Assembly (NCBI RefSeq): GCF_001522545.3
Contig: NC_031774.1
Location: 48,663,410-48,727,409, forward strand
Origin: Parus major
Lineage: Eukaryota > Chordata > Aves > Passeriformes > Paridae
Length of the DNA stretch: 64,000 nt
Direction: 5' to 3'
A program made the translations under genes and the position numbers. Below the pieces are notes generated by a model. The model was not told the origin of the DNA. It saw only the letters and a list, made by a program, of their open reading frames with translations, and did not search any database. Of this stretch, positions 23,801 through 35,459 are shown in pieces (position 1 is the stretch's first letter; each line of letters starts with the position of its first letter).

Positions 23801-26800
23801 CATACAACTCAGTGCCATTTTCACTCAGACACTCTGCCTTTGCTCACTACAGTCACCTATTCTGTCTTGACTCCAGTACAACAAAGTCTTCCAGGTAGAA
23901 ACCATGACTCTACATTTATTGAGTACAGTTTTGCCAGCTCCAAGTCCTGAATGGGGTTTCCTGGATTTTCTGGTGTTTCTTAGCTGAGCTGTTAATAGTG
24001 GTAATACAAATAACAGTTAATAAATCAATCTGTTTCTTCCAGGAATTTTGCTAGGAGGCATTAACCCCTTCTCACCATCTCCCAGGCCACACCCCTGCAC
24101 TCTTTACAATGAGTGCAGCATATTTTTTATTTCTTCAACTGGCATTTGCAATCTGTCCTGACATAATTTACACATTTACACATTTTACAGAGCAAAGCAC
24201 AGTCATGCAATTTAATTCCAAAAAACATAAGCATAGGAGACTCGGCACACTCGATTAGCAAAGCATATGATCGAGTTTTGCCAGTATGATATCAAAGGCA
24301 CACGTTTGATTTGAATTTGTGTCAAAATGTACCTGCTGCTCTTCATTTCAAAACAGACATGTGCTGATGTGTTAGCCCATATTCACACACAGGGGGCTTT
24401 TTATATGCTGCAAACTGCACGTGTAGACCAGTGTCCTTTACAAATGCACTTTCTTTCCCTTCCTTTTCTCTTATCTTAAGGCAGCTGGTCTTCACATCCT
24501 TAGGGAGAGGGAAGGCCTGTCACCACCCGAGAGACGGAGCAGGGGAAAGCAAGAAATCACTACTCAACCTAATGAAATAAAGTTCTGACCCAGATAAAGT
24601 CATCTGGGTTCTTCCACTGATCATTGCCCTATTGAGCCACCATTCCAGTTCTATTATTTCTTTTAAATAGGGATTTAATGCTCATGAATGGAAGGTGAAT
24701 CCTTGAAAATGAAAGGTGATCAGTGCAGTAAAAGACAAATCAATACAGAACCAAAGTGCTCTACTTATCCACAGGGCAAACTAAAGTGAAAGGAAATGTC
24801 TTCAAGACCCTCTCAAGCAGTTGTACTAATAGAAATGATGATTAAATTTCCATACTATTACACTTGGACTTAAAAAAAATCCGTGATTAAACACTTACTA
24901 GAAAAGGAATTGGCAGCTACCTGCTAGCACTTTGTTGTTCACTTTCTTTTAGCTTCATTTAAAGGAAGTTTATTTGATTGAGTTATATGTATTTTTGATT
25001 AATAAAGATTGATAGCTGTAAAGAACGGTCAAAATTTCTCCTGCAATTTGTTTAAAGTTCAGTTTCTAGAAATGCAGGGAATTAGGTACTTTGCTTTCTG
25101 GTTTACATAATTATAAATGAGTATATTTGGAATATTAGTTTGTTCAGCAGGTGTGAAAAGGGCTTATATTTAACCTCTGAATGTGATTAATATTGGAGGC
25201 TGCAGATAACATGATAACAAGACAAGAGCTCATGTTCACAGGTAAAACATTTTTCAGTCTTACGGAAATTGCAAAAAATGAAAATGGAATTTGGGCCAGG
25301 AACTCTCTGTGCTAATCTGGGACTGACATTTGGGGGTGTTGGTGTCAAGAGATTTTGGTTTTGGGTCATTCTCAGCAGTAGAGGAAACAATAAAGGATTC
25401 ACTTTCTTTGATCCTCCAGCAAACCCTGATTGGCTGGAAGCAGGGAGAGACAGTTAACTTCACAAAGTCAATAAATGTGGCCATCTGGGAGAATGCAAAT
25501 TTAGACAAATGTGATATATGTGGGATGACACTTTTTCCTTAGAACATGCCACACCATAAAAGCATTAAAAATACATTCGTATGACCCAGAGCATTTGATT
25601 AAAGCCTTTAATATGCAATAAATTCAGCCCCAAGCAAACTAAACGGGACAACATGTACAAATTCCAGATTCAGATTCATTCAGGTTCAGTTTTCTGCCTC
25701 CTCAGCTTCTTCTCTTCAGGCATTTCTGTCTATGTTTCTTTTCAATTCATCTGAGAGGAATCTGTGTAAAAAAACTGTAACTCCTTGTGCCAAAACTCCT
25801 TCATTATATGGAAAATTGTTTTTCATCTTTCTGCTCTTTACATTTCATCCTTTTGAGCCACTGTCTTGAGAAAAAGTTAAGTATCTTTGCACAGGGGTAA
25901 CTTCTCTTTGGGAGGACTCCCAGTATTTCTGAAATGAGTAAAACTGACCTGATCAGGCCTTGATCCCCTCAGCTACTGGTGAGAATATCTCATGTCCAGC
26001 AATATGTCCTTCCCCAGCTGCAGGAACATCACTGGCGCTCAGCTAGTTCCCTGACAGGAAGAAATCCAAAACTCGTCACTGTTCTTGCCCAAGTAGGATC
26101 ACATGCCATGCTACTAACCCCTAGACTTCTGCCTGCAAAGCAATATTTGTCTGTCAGTGTGTGTCTAGATCTTTAGATTATTCACAGACTGTTTTGGCAT
26201 GATATAAAATGTAACATTTCCGTAGACTGGACTATGTATTGAACATGCTCACTCAATCCAGAGATCTTAGTAAAAGTCCACTTTAAGGCAGTGAGTGAAC
26301 TAGCCTGATCTGAAACAGTGGCTATTGTTTTTGTTGTGGCTGAATACCTACATTGCCTGTTCCATGGCAGGAAAATGGGTAAAACCAGGGATCGTCTTTT
26401 CCCTACAAGGTCTGGACAGAAATGTTGTACACAATGATTTGCTTCTTATATAAATTCTACTGCACCCAGGACAGGATAGAAATTAAAAAAAACATGTGCG
26501 TGAGCAACATAGCTGCAACACACCACCTCCTGGAGATACAGCTGATGTGGTACAGTTCCTTTAGCACTTCTTTTTATGCATAAATTGAAAGCTCACCCCA
26601 ATCTCACTTATAAATTTTTCTTCTTTTTCTTTGTTTTGTTTAAGAGGAGACAGATTAGTTCTACTTAAACATAGAGGACTTAACAGCTTCCAGTTTTTTA
26701 GTGAAATGGTGTTGTGTTGCACGGCAAAATGGTAAATCATTTTGACTGTTTTCATTGAAGAAAATAATTGAAGAAATGAACTTACAGCCTTTATCTTGTA

Positions 26801-26975
26801 TAGCAGTAGTGAAACTAGCTGCAGGAGTAAAACTTGCCTAACTAAACCTTTCATGTGATAGGAGATATAAGAAAACAGATAGAGACTCCTGAAGTGTGGA
26901 TCAAGATCACCACAGAAGGAAAGCTGTAGTTACTTAAAACTACTCGTTTTTTCCAAAATAAACCACAGCTCTGTT
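23801..26975. other. Unique AT-rich non-coding sequence
   Basis: No gene or clear transposable element is found. A 7-bp inverted repeat ACTCGAT/ATCGAGT sits at 24249-24276. Open frames are up to 97 codons (26561-26854, minus) and overlap unremarkable sequence. Confidence 0.5.
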
Positions 26976-26977
26976 TG

Positions 26978-27062
26978 CCTGGTCCTCAGATGGTGTAACC
27001 TGTCATGGCGCCTGCATGACCTGCCAACACTAGACGATTCCTGTCGCCCACTGAACAGTCCT
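26978..27062. mobile_element. Possible ancient palindromic repeat remnant
   Basis: TGGTCCTCAGATGGTGTAA followed by CTGTCATGGCGCC resembles one half of a sauropsid palindromic repeat with a 'GGTCCTCAGCTGGTGTAAAT...CATGGCTCC' pattern. The other half is too diverged to delimit. It contains several CpGs. Confidence 0.42.
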
Positions 27063-27115
27063 GGCTTTGCAGTAGGTGACCAGGCTATCACACCGTGGGC
27101 ATAGCTGTAGTACCC

Positions 27116-27145
27116 AAGTGAGGTGGCAGCGAAGTGAGGTGGCAG
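27116..27145. repeat. 14-bp direct repeat
   Basis: AAGTGAGGTGGCAG occurs at 27116-27129 and again at 27132-27145, separated by two bases. Confidence 0.9.
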
Positions 27146-29318
27146 GCTGAGTGGCATTTACATATGATGGGGAGGTCTGCTGGAAGCCATGGTGCTAAGC
27201 AGAATGCAGAGGACATGACTGCTACTGTCTGTGAGATACACACAGGAAAAAGTGAAGGTTTCTGAGAAAGAGAAAAGAAGGGGTGGGGGACTCTTCCTTT
27301 GAAAGAGCATGAGTCCAAAGCCCCGTTTCCCGTAAAGTCTTTTGTGATCACATCTACCTGTGGTTGGAGAATGAAACATTCCACAGGACCAACTGTGCAC
27401 TTTTTTGTTTGTACTTTCTGTTCACACCAGTCTTTAACAGCTCTGTGCAATGAAGTACACAGTGCTAACCACCACAGACTACTTCATCAGCACTTCGTCA
27501 GATTAGCATTAGGTTGAAATCTCCAAGACAATATAAATGAGATCAATAAATAGTGCAATCAATCTCAGCTAGTTTTAAGTGTCCAGAGAGAGATTTTAAA
27601 AGAACTCCTGTAGGATGACACTGCTTTACCAGCAGAGAGAACACCAAACACACCCCAGCAATGCCAACATGAGCATTTCTCCTTATGGTCCTTCTTGCAT
27701 TTAAATAGCAAAGACAAGAGGACTTCCTGTTGATTTATGGATGCTTTTGAAGAAGTATCTAAAACATTGTTTGAATTGGCAGAGATAGAAAAAAAATTGA
27801 TGCATCTATACAGTTCTTCCTTTTCTTTGGTTTTCCAAAATGTTTGAGGTTTATCTTGTTTTGCATATCTCTATGTTTCACAGGTATTCGAGCAGGGACT
27901 GAACAATCTTTGTTCAGCTCTGAGTGCTTTGGCAGTTGCTAAGGAATAAAGTGTAAGGATTTGAAAGGAAAAAGAATAATAACCCAAAACGCTCTAAATG
28001 AAGAAATCAAACATAACAACATGATCCCAAATATTTAAAAGAACATTGATAAATATCTTAAAAAGCTAAACAGGATAGCACAGTCAAAAGTTGTACAGGA
28101 TGGAATTCTGTCTAATGGACAGAATTAATTAAAAACCATATCCTGAAAAAAGCTTTGATACTGGGGGTAAAAATCCTGTGCATGGTATGTATTTTGGAGT
28201 TTTCTTCATCACTTCATCTTTACATTGAAATCAAAGCAGTTACAGCAGTCTCACTCCAGAACGATGACTCAAGACCTGACATACGCTCCAAAGCAAAACA
28301 GGGCAAGATAAATCAGAACATTCCAGATTTTGTTATTATTGCAGTTTCCATAAAATGGCAACAACTGTTTCACTGGGTTAAAAGAATCTTCCTTTTTTGA
28401 CAAAAATCATAAAGTAAGCTTGATTTTTGAAAAGCAGAAAGAAGGTGGGGTATTTCTTATACCTTCTTCTCTTTTTACCTTTCTGTGACCCCTAAGAAGT
28501 CACATTCCTCTCACAGTCTAATCAGCATGGGGAATTGCAAAATGAATGGGCTGGAAAATTCCTTTGAAAGGCAATAATAATATTTTTTCATATATGAATT
28601 CCAGCTTAGGAGCTCAACAAAGTGAAGTCACGGTTATTGTTCTTTTAATTTTTTTGCTCCTTCACAGAGCTTTTCAAAGGCACTCACTTTTGCATAAGTT
28701 GTAAGTTTATGTTAAAGTCCTGTGCTAGTCTGTGTTTCACGTTTTAGTGTGTTCTGTACTGCCCTGGGAGCTAACCCCCCCTCCCCCAAAGAACTCTTTC
28801 TCAGCCCCTTCATCTGTAACCTTTCTGCAAGTAAATGCTAATTGAAAAAGAAAGAACACCACTAATCTTGGAATTTAAATGCATTTAACAAAACCAATCT
28901 CAATCTAAATTGTTGTTTCACCATTCCCTTTTCCCCAACAGATGTCGAGAAACTGCAATTCCTATTAAGAACACTTGACTGTTTACTCAGCAAGAGAACT
29001 TCAGGCTCAGGCTGCATCAATCTAAATGCGTTTCAGGACGTCAGTCTTTTGAAAAGTGCAGACTGTTAGTTGGTTATTTTTAAATGTAATCTTCACATAA
29101 AAGAGTTGCTGCATTTTTTCTTTTCACTTTGTCATCCATCTCTCCCTCCTCCCTGTTATTTTTTTTTTAATGATAACATCAAACGTAGATGTCCTGAATT
29201 TTTATGTCCCATTCTGTTGAAGTTTCCCTCTTTCCATGGTGTTTTATTTCATTTTTACTCCTTTCTTTTCATTTTTGACCAATGAAATATCAGTGAAGAC
29301 TGTGAACATTATTACAGG

Positions 29319-29332
29319 AAAAAAAAAAAAAA
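29319..29332. repeat. Poly(A) tract
   Basis: Fourteen consecutive A residues followed by GAAAACCC. No retrotransposed body is visible upstream. Confidence 0.9.
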
Positions 29333-32038
29333 GAAAACCCAGAAATATTATGTGGTAAGTATGTTAGCCATCAAAAACATGAATGTGTTTTCTTAGTGAG
29401 TTTTACAGTAAAGCCCCTGTGGGATTCAACCACAGACCTATGTAAAGTTAGCCGTGAAGATAAAGGTGGCTCTGCATAGTTTTGATTTGCACCCTGGGCA
29501 TCGTTCATTAGCTATGATCAGGAAAGTAAACATGTGTAGGGTTTTTTCCCCCTTCTTTCCTCGTATCTCTTTATATGATTCTTCAGTTAGTAAATGCAGT
29601 ATTGGTATTTTCCAATACAACCTCAAGTGATGGTCAGTGAAGTGTAGTTTAGACCTGTAACTACAGTCTTACTGCAAACACACAGTTACACAGGTATGAA
29701 GCACAGGTCCTTCAGGCATATCTTACCACAGAATAAGTTTAATTTGTTTTACCTATCAGGTTTGGAAACATGGTGGGTCAAGTTGTTCCCTTTTTATGGG
29801 GAACTTGAAAGGCAGAGGACCACAGGCAGGTCTGTAGTGGCTGGAGCAGCACCCCCCCCTTGAGCTATGTGCTGCCTGAATGGGGGATGTTGCTTTTCTA
29901 AAGGCTTCTAAATATCCTCTATTTTATCTGACTAAGGCAGACGTGAGGAATACTCTGGACCATACAAGGTCAGACTAAGATACATGGCTTCAACTCCCAC
30001 TTTTCTTAACTATTGCAGTGCAGAGAAAGTCAGCAAAAGCACATCAAATAAAGCAAGTTAGAAAATTACATGAAGTGAAAAAAATAGTTTAAAATTTGAA
30101 TGCAAACAAGCAACAGATAATTGGGGAGGTGAATGTCTGAAATGGAACTTTTGAACTTTTAAGCAGAAACCTGCTGCTTGCTGGCTGCAGTCTTTATGGG
30201 CTGGCTGCAAATTTTGGTAACACCTGGACTGAATAAAACTAGCACATCTTGAATCCTCCAGTTAACAAAGAGGAGTTAAATACAACTAGCAAGTGGGTGG
30301 CTGCTCAACTCTTTGGCTTCTGCATATAGACTGTGTAGAGACTGAAAATGGTTCCAGAAAGAAGACCCAGTGCCAAAATGCCAAGGGATGACCACCATGA
30401 CTTCTGTCCAACCTCCCATAAGGGAAGTAAACATTTAGCAAACAGAGGTCTGGGGATGGTAATGTGTAAGTGAGTGTGTGAGATAATCAAATTGGGAAAC
30501 AGCTCTCATTCTTCTGGTTCAGATCCACTATGGGCTGTTTTTTGATCCATCTCATTTGTGGCACACGGGGGAAAAAAGCTGAGCCAAATGTTAATGAGTG
30601 ATACTCAAGTACTGTGAGGATTGAATATTGTTGTTTTTTAAATAGGGCAGGTGGTTCTTTAAGACTTATAGGGAAAATACATATAAGCAAGAAGAAAAAT
30701 TAGATTAAAAATGAACTTTAGGATTACAGCAAAAACTGCAATACTCCACAATAACCTGAAAATGGAAACAGTTATAAGGAAAATGTAAACTAAGTCAAAT
30801 GAAATGAAATATGCAAACAATGTCTCACAATGGAAATCTAATGGATAATTTGCAGTCTTTATCCAGTTCCATATTCAGAAATTCATTGGAATGAGTTTCT
30901 AGTGGGAAGACAAGGCAGAAAACCATTTTCCACCTGCAACATGTCATGATATCAAAAACAATTTCATTATGAAGCATGAAAAAAGAGACAGACTAAACCT
31001 TGAGAAGTTTACCATTTAGTTTTCAAGTAATTTCCATGGAAAAATGTGTCCTTCCAAGAGTTCACTTGGTCTCTGAAAGCTCCAGAGCAAAATCCTGAAA
31101 GTTCAAGTTTATTTCCTCATGCAATTCTTAGTTGAAATAATAGATTATTTTATAATACCAAAAATTTATTATCTAAATACTCATCACCACCACCAAAATT
31201 TTTTAGAATGTAGGAAACTCTTTAGGAATCATAGAATTAACATGATCATGTTAATAGACTACTTTGACCCAAGTACTAAGTGCCCACAAAAAAACTCCCT
31301 GCATATTAGAGAGCCGCGAAAAGAAAGCCAAATAATAATTTGACAAGAGTATATTAAAAGTTTGTTATCCTTTAATATCATATCTTTATAGCAATGTGGT
31401 ATCTGCATAGTTGGAAAAAGTCTGAATTACTTACACAGTTTCTCAGAACAGCCCCCACCATTCTAAGTAAGTTTATCCTAGTAAGTTTTTTAAACCAAAG
31501 TTGATGGCTCTCCAGTTTCTTTGGATGGCTTTCTAAATTACAGTATCACAACAGATTATCCTAGCAGCCATGAGAAACACAAATGCCTGGGCAAAAAAGG
31601 CAATCTACTTTTTAGACACTGCTGTTTATACAGCATAGTTTAAAATTCAAAACAAATGTATAAAGTCACCAGAACTTTCAGTATAGTTAAAAATGTTTCT
31701 GTAAATCAGATATCTACTTTTGGTCCAAAAAGTAACCTTGGTAACAAAAGTATTTTTTGAAAAGAGAGACTGAATTAGAACTGAACAGTTTTTGCTTCCA
31801 AAATGGTAGAACCTAAGGAAATAAGATTTGTTGTTATGCTTTTCTTTTTTTTAAATATAAAGAAAATGCAGGTGTTTGTTCTCTGTTTATATTTCCTTCA
31901 GCAAACACATTCATTGTAGTCACTGCAATAGAAATTCCCCTCTCTGTGATTGTGTGTGTGACCTTCTGACCCTCTCTCATACAATCAAGGTCTAGTGAGA
32001 GCATAGAAAATCTGTTACGCTCCTTTTTTGCATGAAGA

Positions 32039-32059
32039 ATCATCATCATCATCATCATC
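32039..32059. repeat. (CAT)n trinucleotide microsatellite
   Basis: Seven near-perfect ATC/CAT units. In one minus-strand frame it would encode consecutive methionines, but that open frame (31834-32058) has no other sign of being a gene. Confidence 0.88.
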
Positions 32060-34688
32060 CTCTCTAAAGATGATAAAACTACTCATAGTGTTTAATTTTC
32101 TTCTGCAATATGATTTCATTTTAGATTTGTGCTTTTTTATGTGGTTTGGGGTGGATTTCTTTTTTTATTCTGTAGTAGGAAGATGCTTAAACTCATGATC
32201 TATGCTCCAGTAATGAGCTGAGGGAAAAAACCCAGCATCTGCAGGGGGGAAATAACAGGGGAGGAGGATGGCTGCGTCCATAAAAACATAAACATCCATC
32301 TCTGGCATGCCAGGGTGAACTCACAGTGCCACAAGGAAGCATAAGAGCCTCTCTTATGTGGTATCATATCACAAGCTGGAGTTGTTGATGTGCACCTTGC
32401 AGAGGATAAGAAAGCTGGACTTCCAGCTTTATAAACAAAGCATCCAGCCTGAGACTGGGACACAGCCACCTTGTCCTTTAAAGGTGGCCCATTGGCATTA
32501 CAAAAAATACGTTTTTTTGTTGAGACTGAGGTGTTTCATGTTGAGCCTGGAGCCCATTCACAGCTTCCTTCTTCTACCTGCTGGCAGAATGGGTTCCCTT
32601 AGCAGCCAATCCAACCATGTCCTAAAGGTAGTTCAAATGGAAAATAACCCTAGCCCAAAGAGAAACACATCTCTTCTCATACAAGAATACTCATCTCTTT
32701 CACTGTCAAGGATCAAACCTGAAATTTGTGCTGTCACCTATGACTTGCCACGTGAGTTACCTGGCTTCTTACATTTTTGGTCTCAAGACCCTCACAAAAG
32801 GTCAGAGGAATATTTTTATTGCTGTGCACAACCCAAGTCATCTCCCACTGATAGAGCACAGATAAGGTGCTATTGATACTTCTTTTCTACTGAGGTTTTC
32901 TACTGAGAGTGAACTGATGTTTTTTTCAAGATTAGTTTGTAGTAGGTTTGCAAACTGCAATCAGGCAGAAGAAGATCTTCCTTCAGCAATTAAATTTGCA
33001 CTCTCAATAGTAGAGGGCTAATGGGTAATGGGAAAGAAAATAATGCTGAAATCTTTAGGAAATTCACTTTTAAAGATTTGTTTGATCAGTTAGAAAGCCT
33101 GTAGCCTTGATAGTTATTTCACCTCCCCCAATTTCACCATGCTGCAAGCTATGTTTGAGAATCTTTTGGGAACAGCCATTTTTGTACAGCATTCTTCATA
33201 CCCTATGCCATGGAAAGTTAGAAAAATTGGGAATACAACTTTACTTCTCAAAGGCAATAAGGTCTTTAACTTCTGAGCCTTGGTTTAACATTTATGTATA
33301 CTTTACTTTTATTCTTCTTGCCTTTAAGTCTTAAATTAAGACTTTGATACACAAAGCAGCAAAAAGAAAAACAAATACTTTTCTTTTATCTGCTTTTCCT
33401 TTGTGAATGAGTAAGAGCAGTTTAGACCCCAACTGGCATTTCCTATCAGTGGGAGCACTAATGTTACCTTTTGTGATACAATGCAAATTTAATTTAATTA
33501 ATTCTAATTCTAGCTAAGAAATTTAAAAAAATATTCAGGATAAAAAATTTTAAAACAAACTTTACAGTAATTTACAGACAGCTTTTGCAAGGCTTACCTC
33601 TATTACATTTCTCATATAAAGTGAAAGTGAGAAATGCAGAGGTTTGTAACACCTGCCTGGTGTTACAGGATGATTCTGTCTGGAATCAAACTTTGACTTG
33701 TGCCATAATTAAAATTTCCAAGAAACACTAAAAGTCAATGAACAGCTTACTGTTCACTGTTGTTGGTAAATGATATTACTCTTGCCTCAGTCACTACTAG
33801 CCCAGAACTTACTGGAAAGTAATTTTAAATTCTTAAAAGAATTTTTCACCTTTGGTGAAAAGAATATGATGAGAAACAAATATAAATAAATACAATGAAC
33901 TTTCACAAAAGGTGAACCATTCATGAAAATTAGTATGCTTTAACATTAAAATGCAAAGAAGCATTTGGTATCATTTCACTATTAGTTCAAATGTTTTCCT
34001 TTCTCATTTAAAAAAATATATATATAACTGGATCTGCAAGGTATTTATCCTTTTTATTGCTCATCTTCTCTGTAAGGTTTAGCAATACACACCCCACACA
34101 GAACTACTAGAGGGCTCATCTCTTATGCCAAATGAGAACCCTATATTTCATGTTGGGGAGCACTTACTCAAAGGAATGCCCACATTTTTTATGGATGAAC
34201 TATTCATTCACTTGTGTGAATAAAATATTCAAGGGTTCAGAATTCATAACCTGTTTCTTTAGGATAATATATAATTGTGGATAAAAGATGATATTACAGT
34301 GAAAAATACTGCTAATTACCATTTATTATTATCCATTATTATTTCCATTTATATCTCACTATTTTTAAGTTGCTCATAAAAATTTCTCTTCCTATGACTT
34401 AGTCCAGATTGTATGATAATAAGTGAATAAATAATGCCAGCACTTTCCTGTTTTCTTTTTTTTTTTCTCATAAAACCAGATTTCTAAATGTGAATCGTCA
34501 CTTTGCATTCCCCACCCGAAAACACTATAATTTTGTAGACATTGCTAAGTATCTGAGGTGAATGTTTGGTAGAATTCTGCTGGCATGTGACAAACAAACA
34601 AATACGTAAGCACAATAAATACAAATACAATACATTCTGCAGTATTTACCAGGATTCTGGGAACATTTTTTACTGACCTGAAAAACTA

Positions 34689-34702
34689 TTTTTTTTTTTT
34701 TT
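34689..34702. repeat. Poly(T) tract
   Basis: Fourteen consecutive T residues followed by CTCATG; simple low-complexity DNA. Confidence 0.88.
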
Positions 34703-35389
34703 CTCATGTTGTGTCACACAAAACATATTCTCTGCAATCTGTGAAGCCTCACATTAGGTAAAGTGAAAGTTAAGTGAATTTTAGGAGGATTATTTATTAT
34801 ATTGCAAATCACAGCCTGGCATAGTGCATTTCTTCACTGAAATATGCTTTTAGCACTTTAGAAATCCCTTTGTATGCATCTGAGTCGATTAATTTCTCTG
34901 CAACTATACATGCTACTCAATATACTTGCGATGTGTTTGTAGCTCTCTGTGTGTAATGAGACATTTTTGCTGTTGCTGATAATTCTGTACATTCCATTGT
35001 ACCCAGACATATGGTGTCAGTTGTTTGAAGGCTTTAGAACCCCTCAGATTGGCTGTGATGTAAAAATTCAATAATCCCCACAGAAAACATCGGACTTCTC
35101 GAACCGGAGTTTAAAATCCACATGCCTGCTTGCAGACTGGGGAGTTTTAAAAAGAAACGGGCCCTTGTAGATAATTCAGCATTAATGGCCCGAGTCAACA
35201 AGAAGTGTAAAGCATTCAGCCCCCAGGAAGAGTGATCCATAGTCTGAGCTGTGCTTCCAGAGGGTACGTGCCAGATGGAAATATGTATAACCAGTGTTTT
35301 ACCAGTAGTCAGCGTGTATTAAATTAGTGTTATTAAAGGACAAATTTTCAATACTTTAGTAAGGAAGAATGATGATCTGGGTTCTCCCT

Positions 35390-35455
35390 GTAGTCCTAAT
35401 CCAAAGCCAGCAGCCAGTGGAAAGACCCCACTGATTTAGATGGGTTTTCTATTGA
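35390..35455. mobile_element. Possible ancient palindromic repeat remnant
   Basis: CCTAATCCAAAGCC followed by CCAGTGGAAAGACCCCACTG and ATTTAGATGGGTTTT resembles a sauropsid palindromic repeat of the 'GATCCAAAGCCCATTGAAGTCAATGGAAAGACTCC' kind. It is incomplete and diverged. Confidence 0.45.
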
Positions 35456-35459
35456 GCCA

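Larger units (their letters stand above)
27150..35385. other. Long unique AT-rich non-coding stretch
   Basis: No coding exon is supported. The longest open frame is 172 codons at 32358-32876 (+), with no recognisable domain and roughly the length chance would give. Low-complexity pieces include poly(A) at 29319-29332, poly(T) at 34689-34702 and a (CAT)n run at 32039-32059. The block 34740-35030 is AT-rich, free of repeats, and holds homeobox-like words (GATTAATTT, TGTATGCAT). That is a possible conserved non-coding element but is unproven. Confidence 0.5.

Noticed and set aside
31195..31250. AATCATAGAATTAACATGATC as a CR1 3' end
   Set aside because: It has the AATCATAGAAT word but lacks the following GTTGGAAGGGACC and ATCATCTAG blocks, so the match is probably chance.
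32358..32876. 172-codon open frame on the plus strand
   Set aside because: No domain, signal peptide or repeat structure is recognisable. An open frame of this size is roughly what chance gives in 64 kb of six-frame sequence, and an opposing frame overlaps its start.
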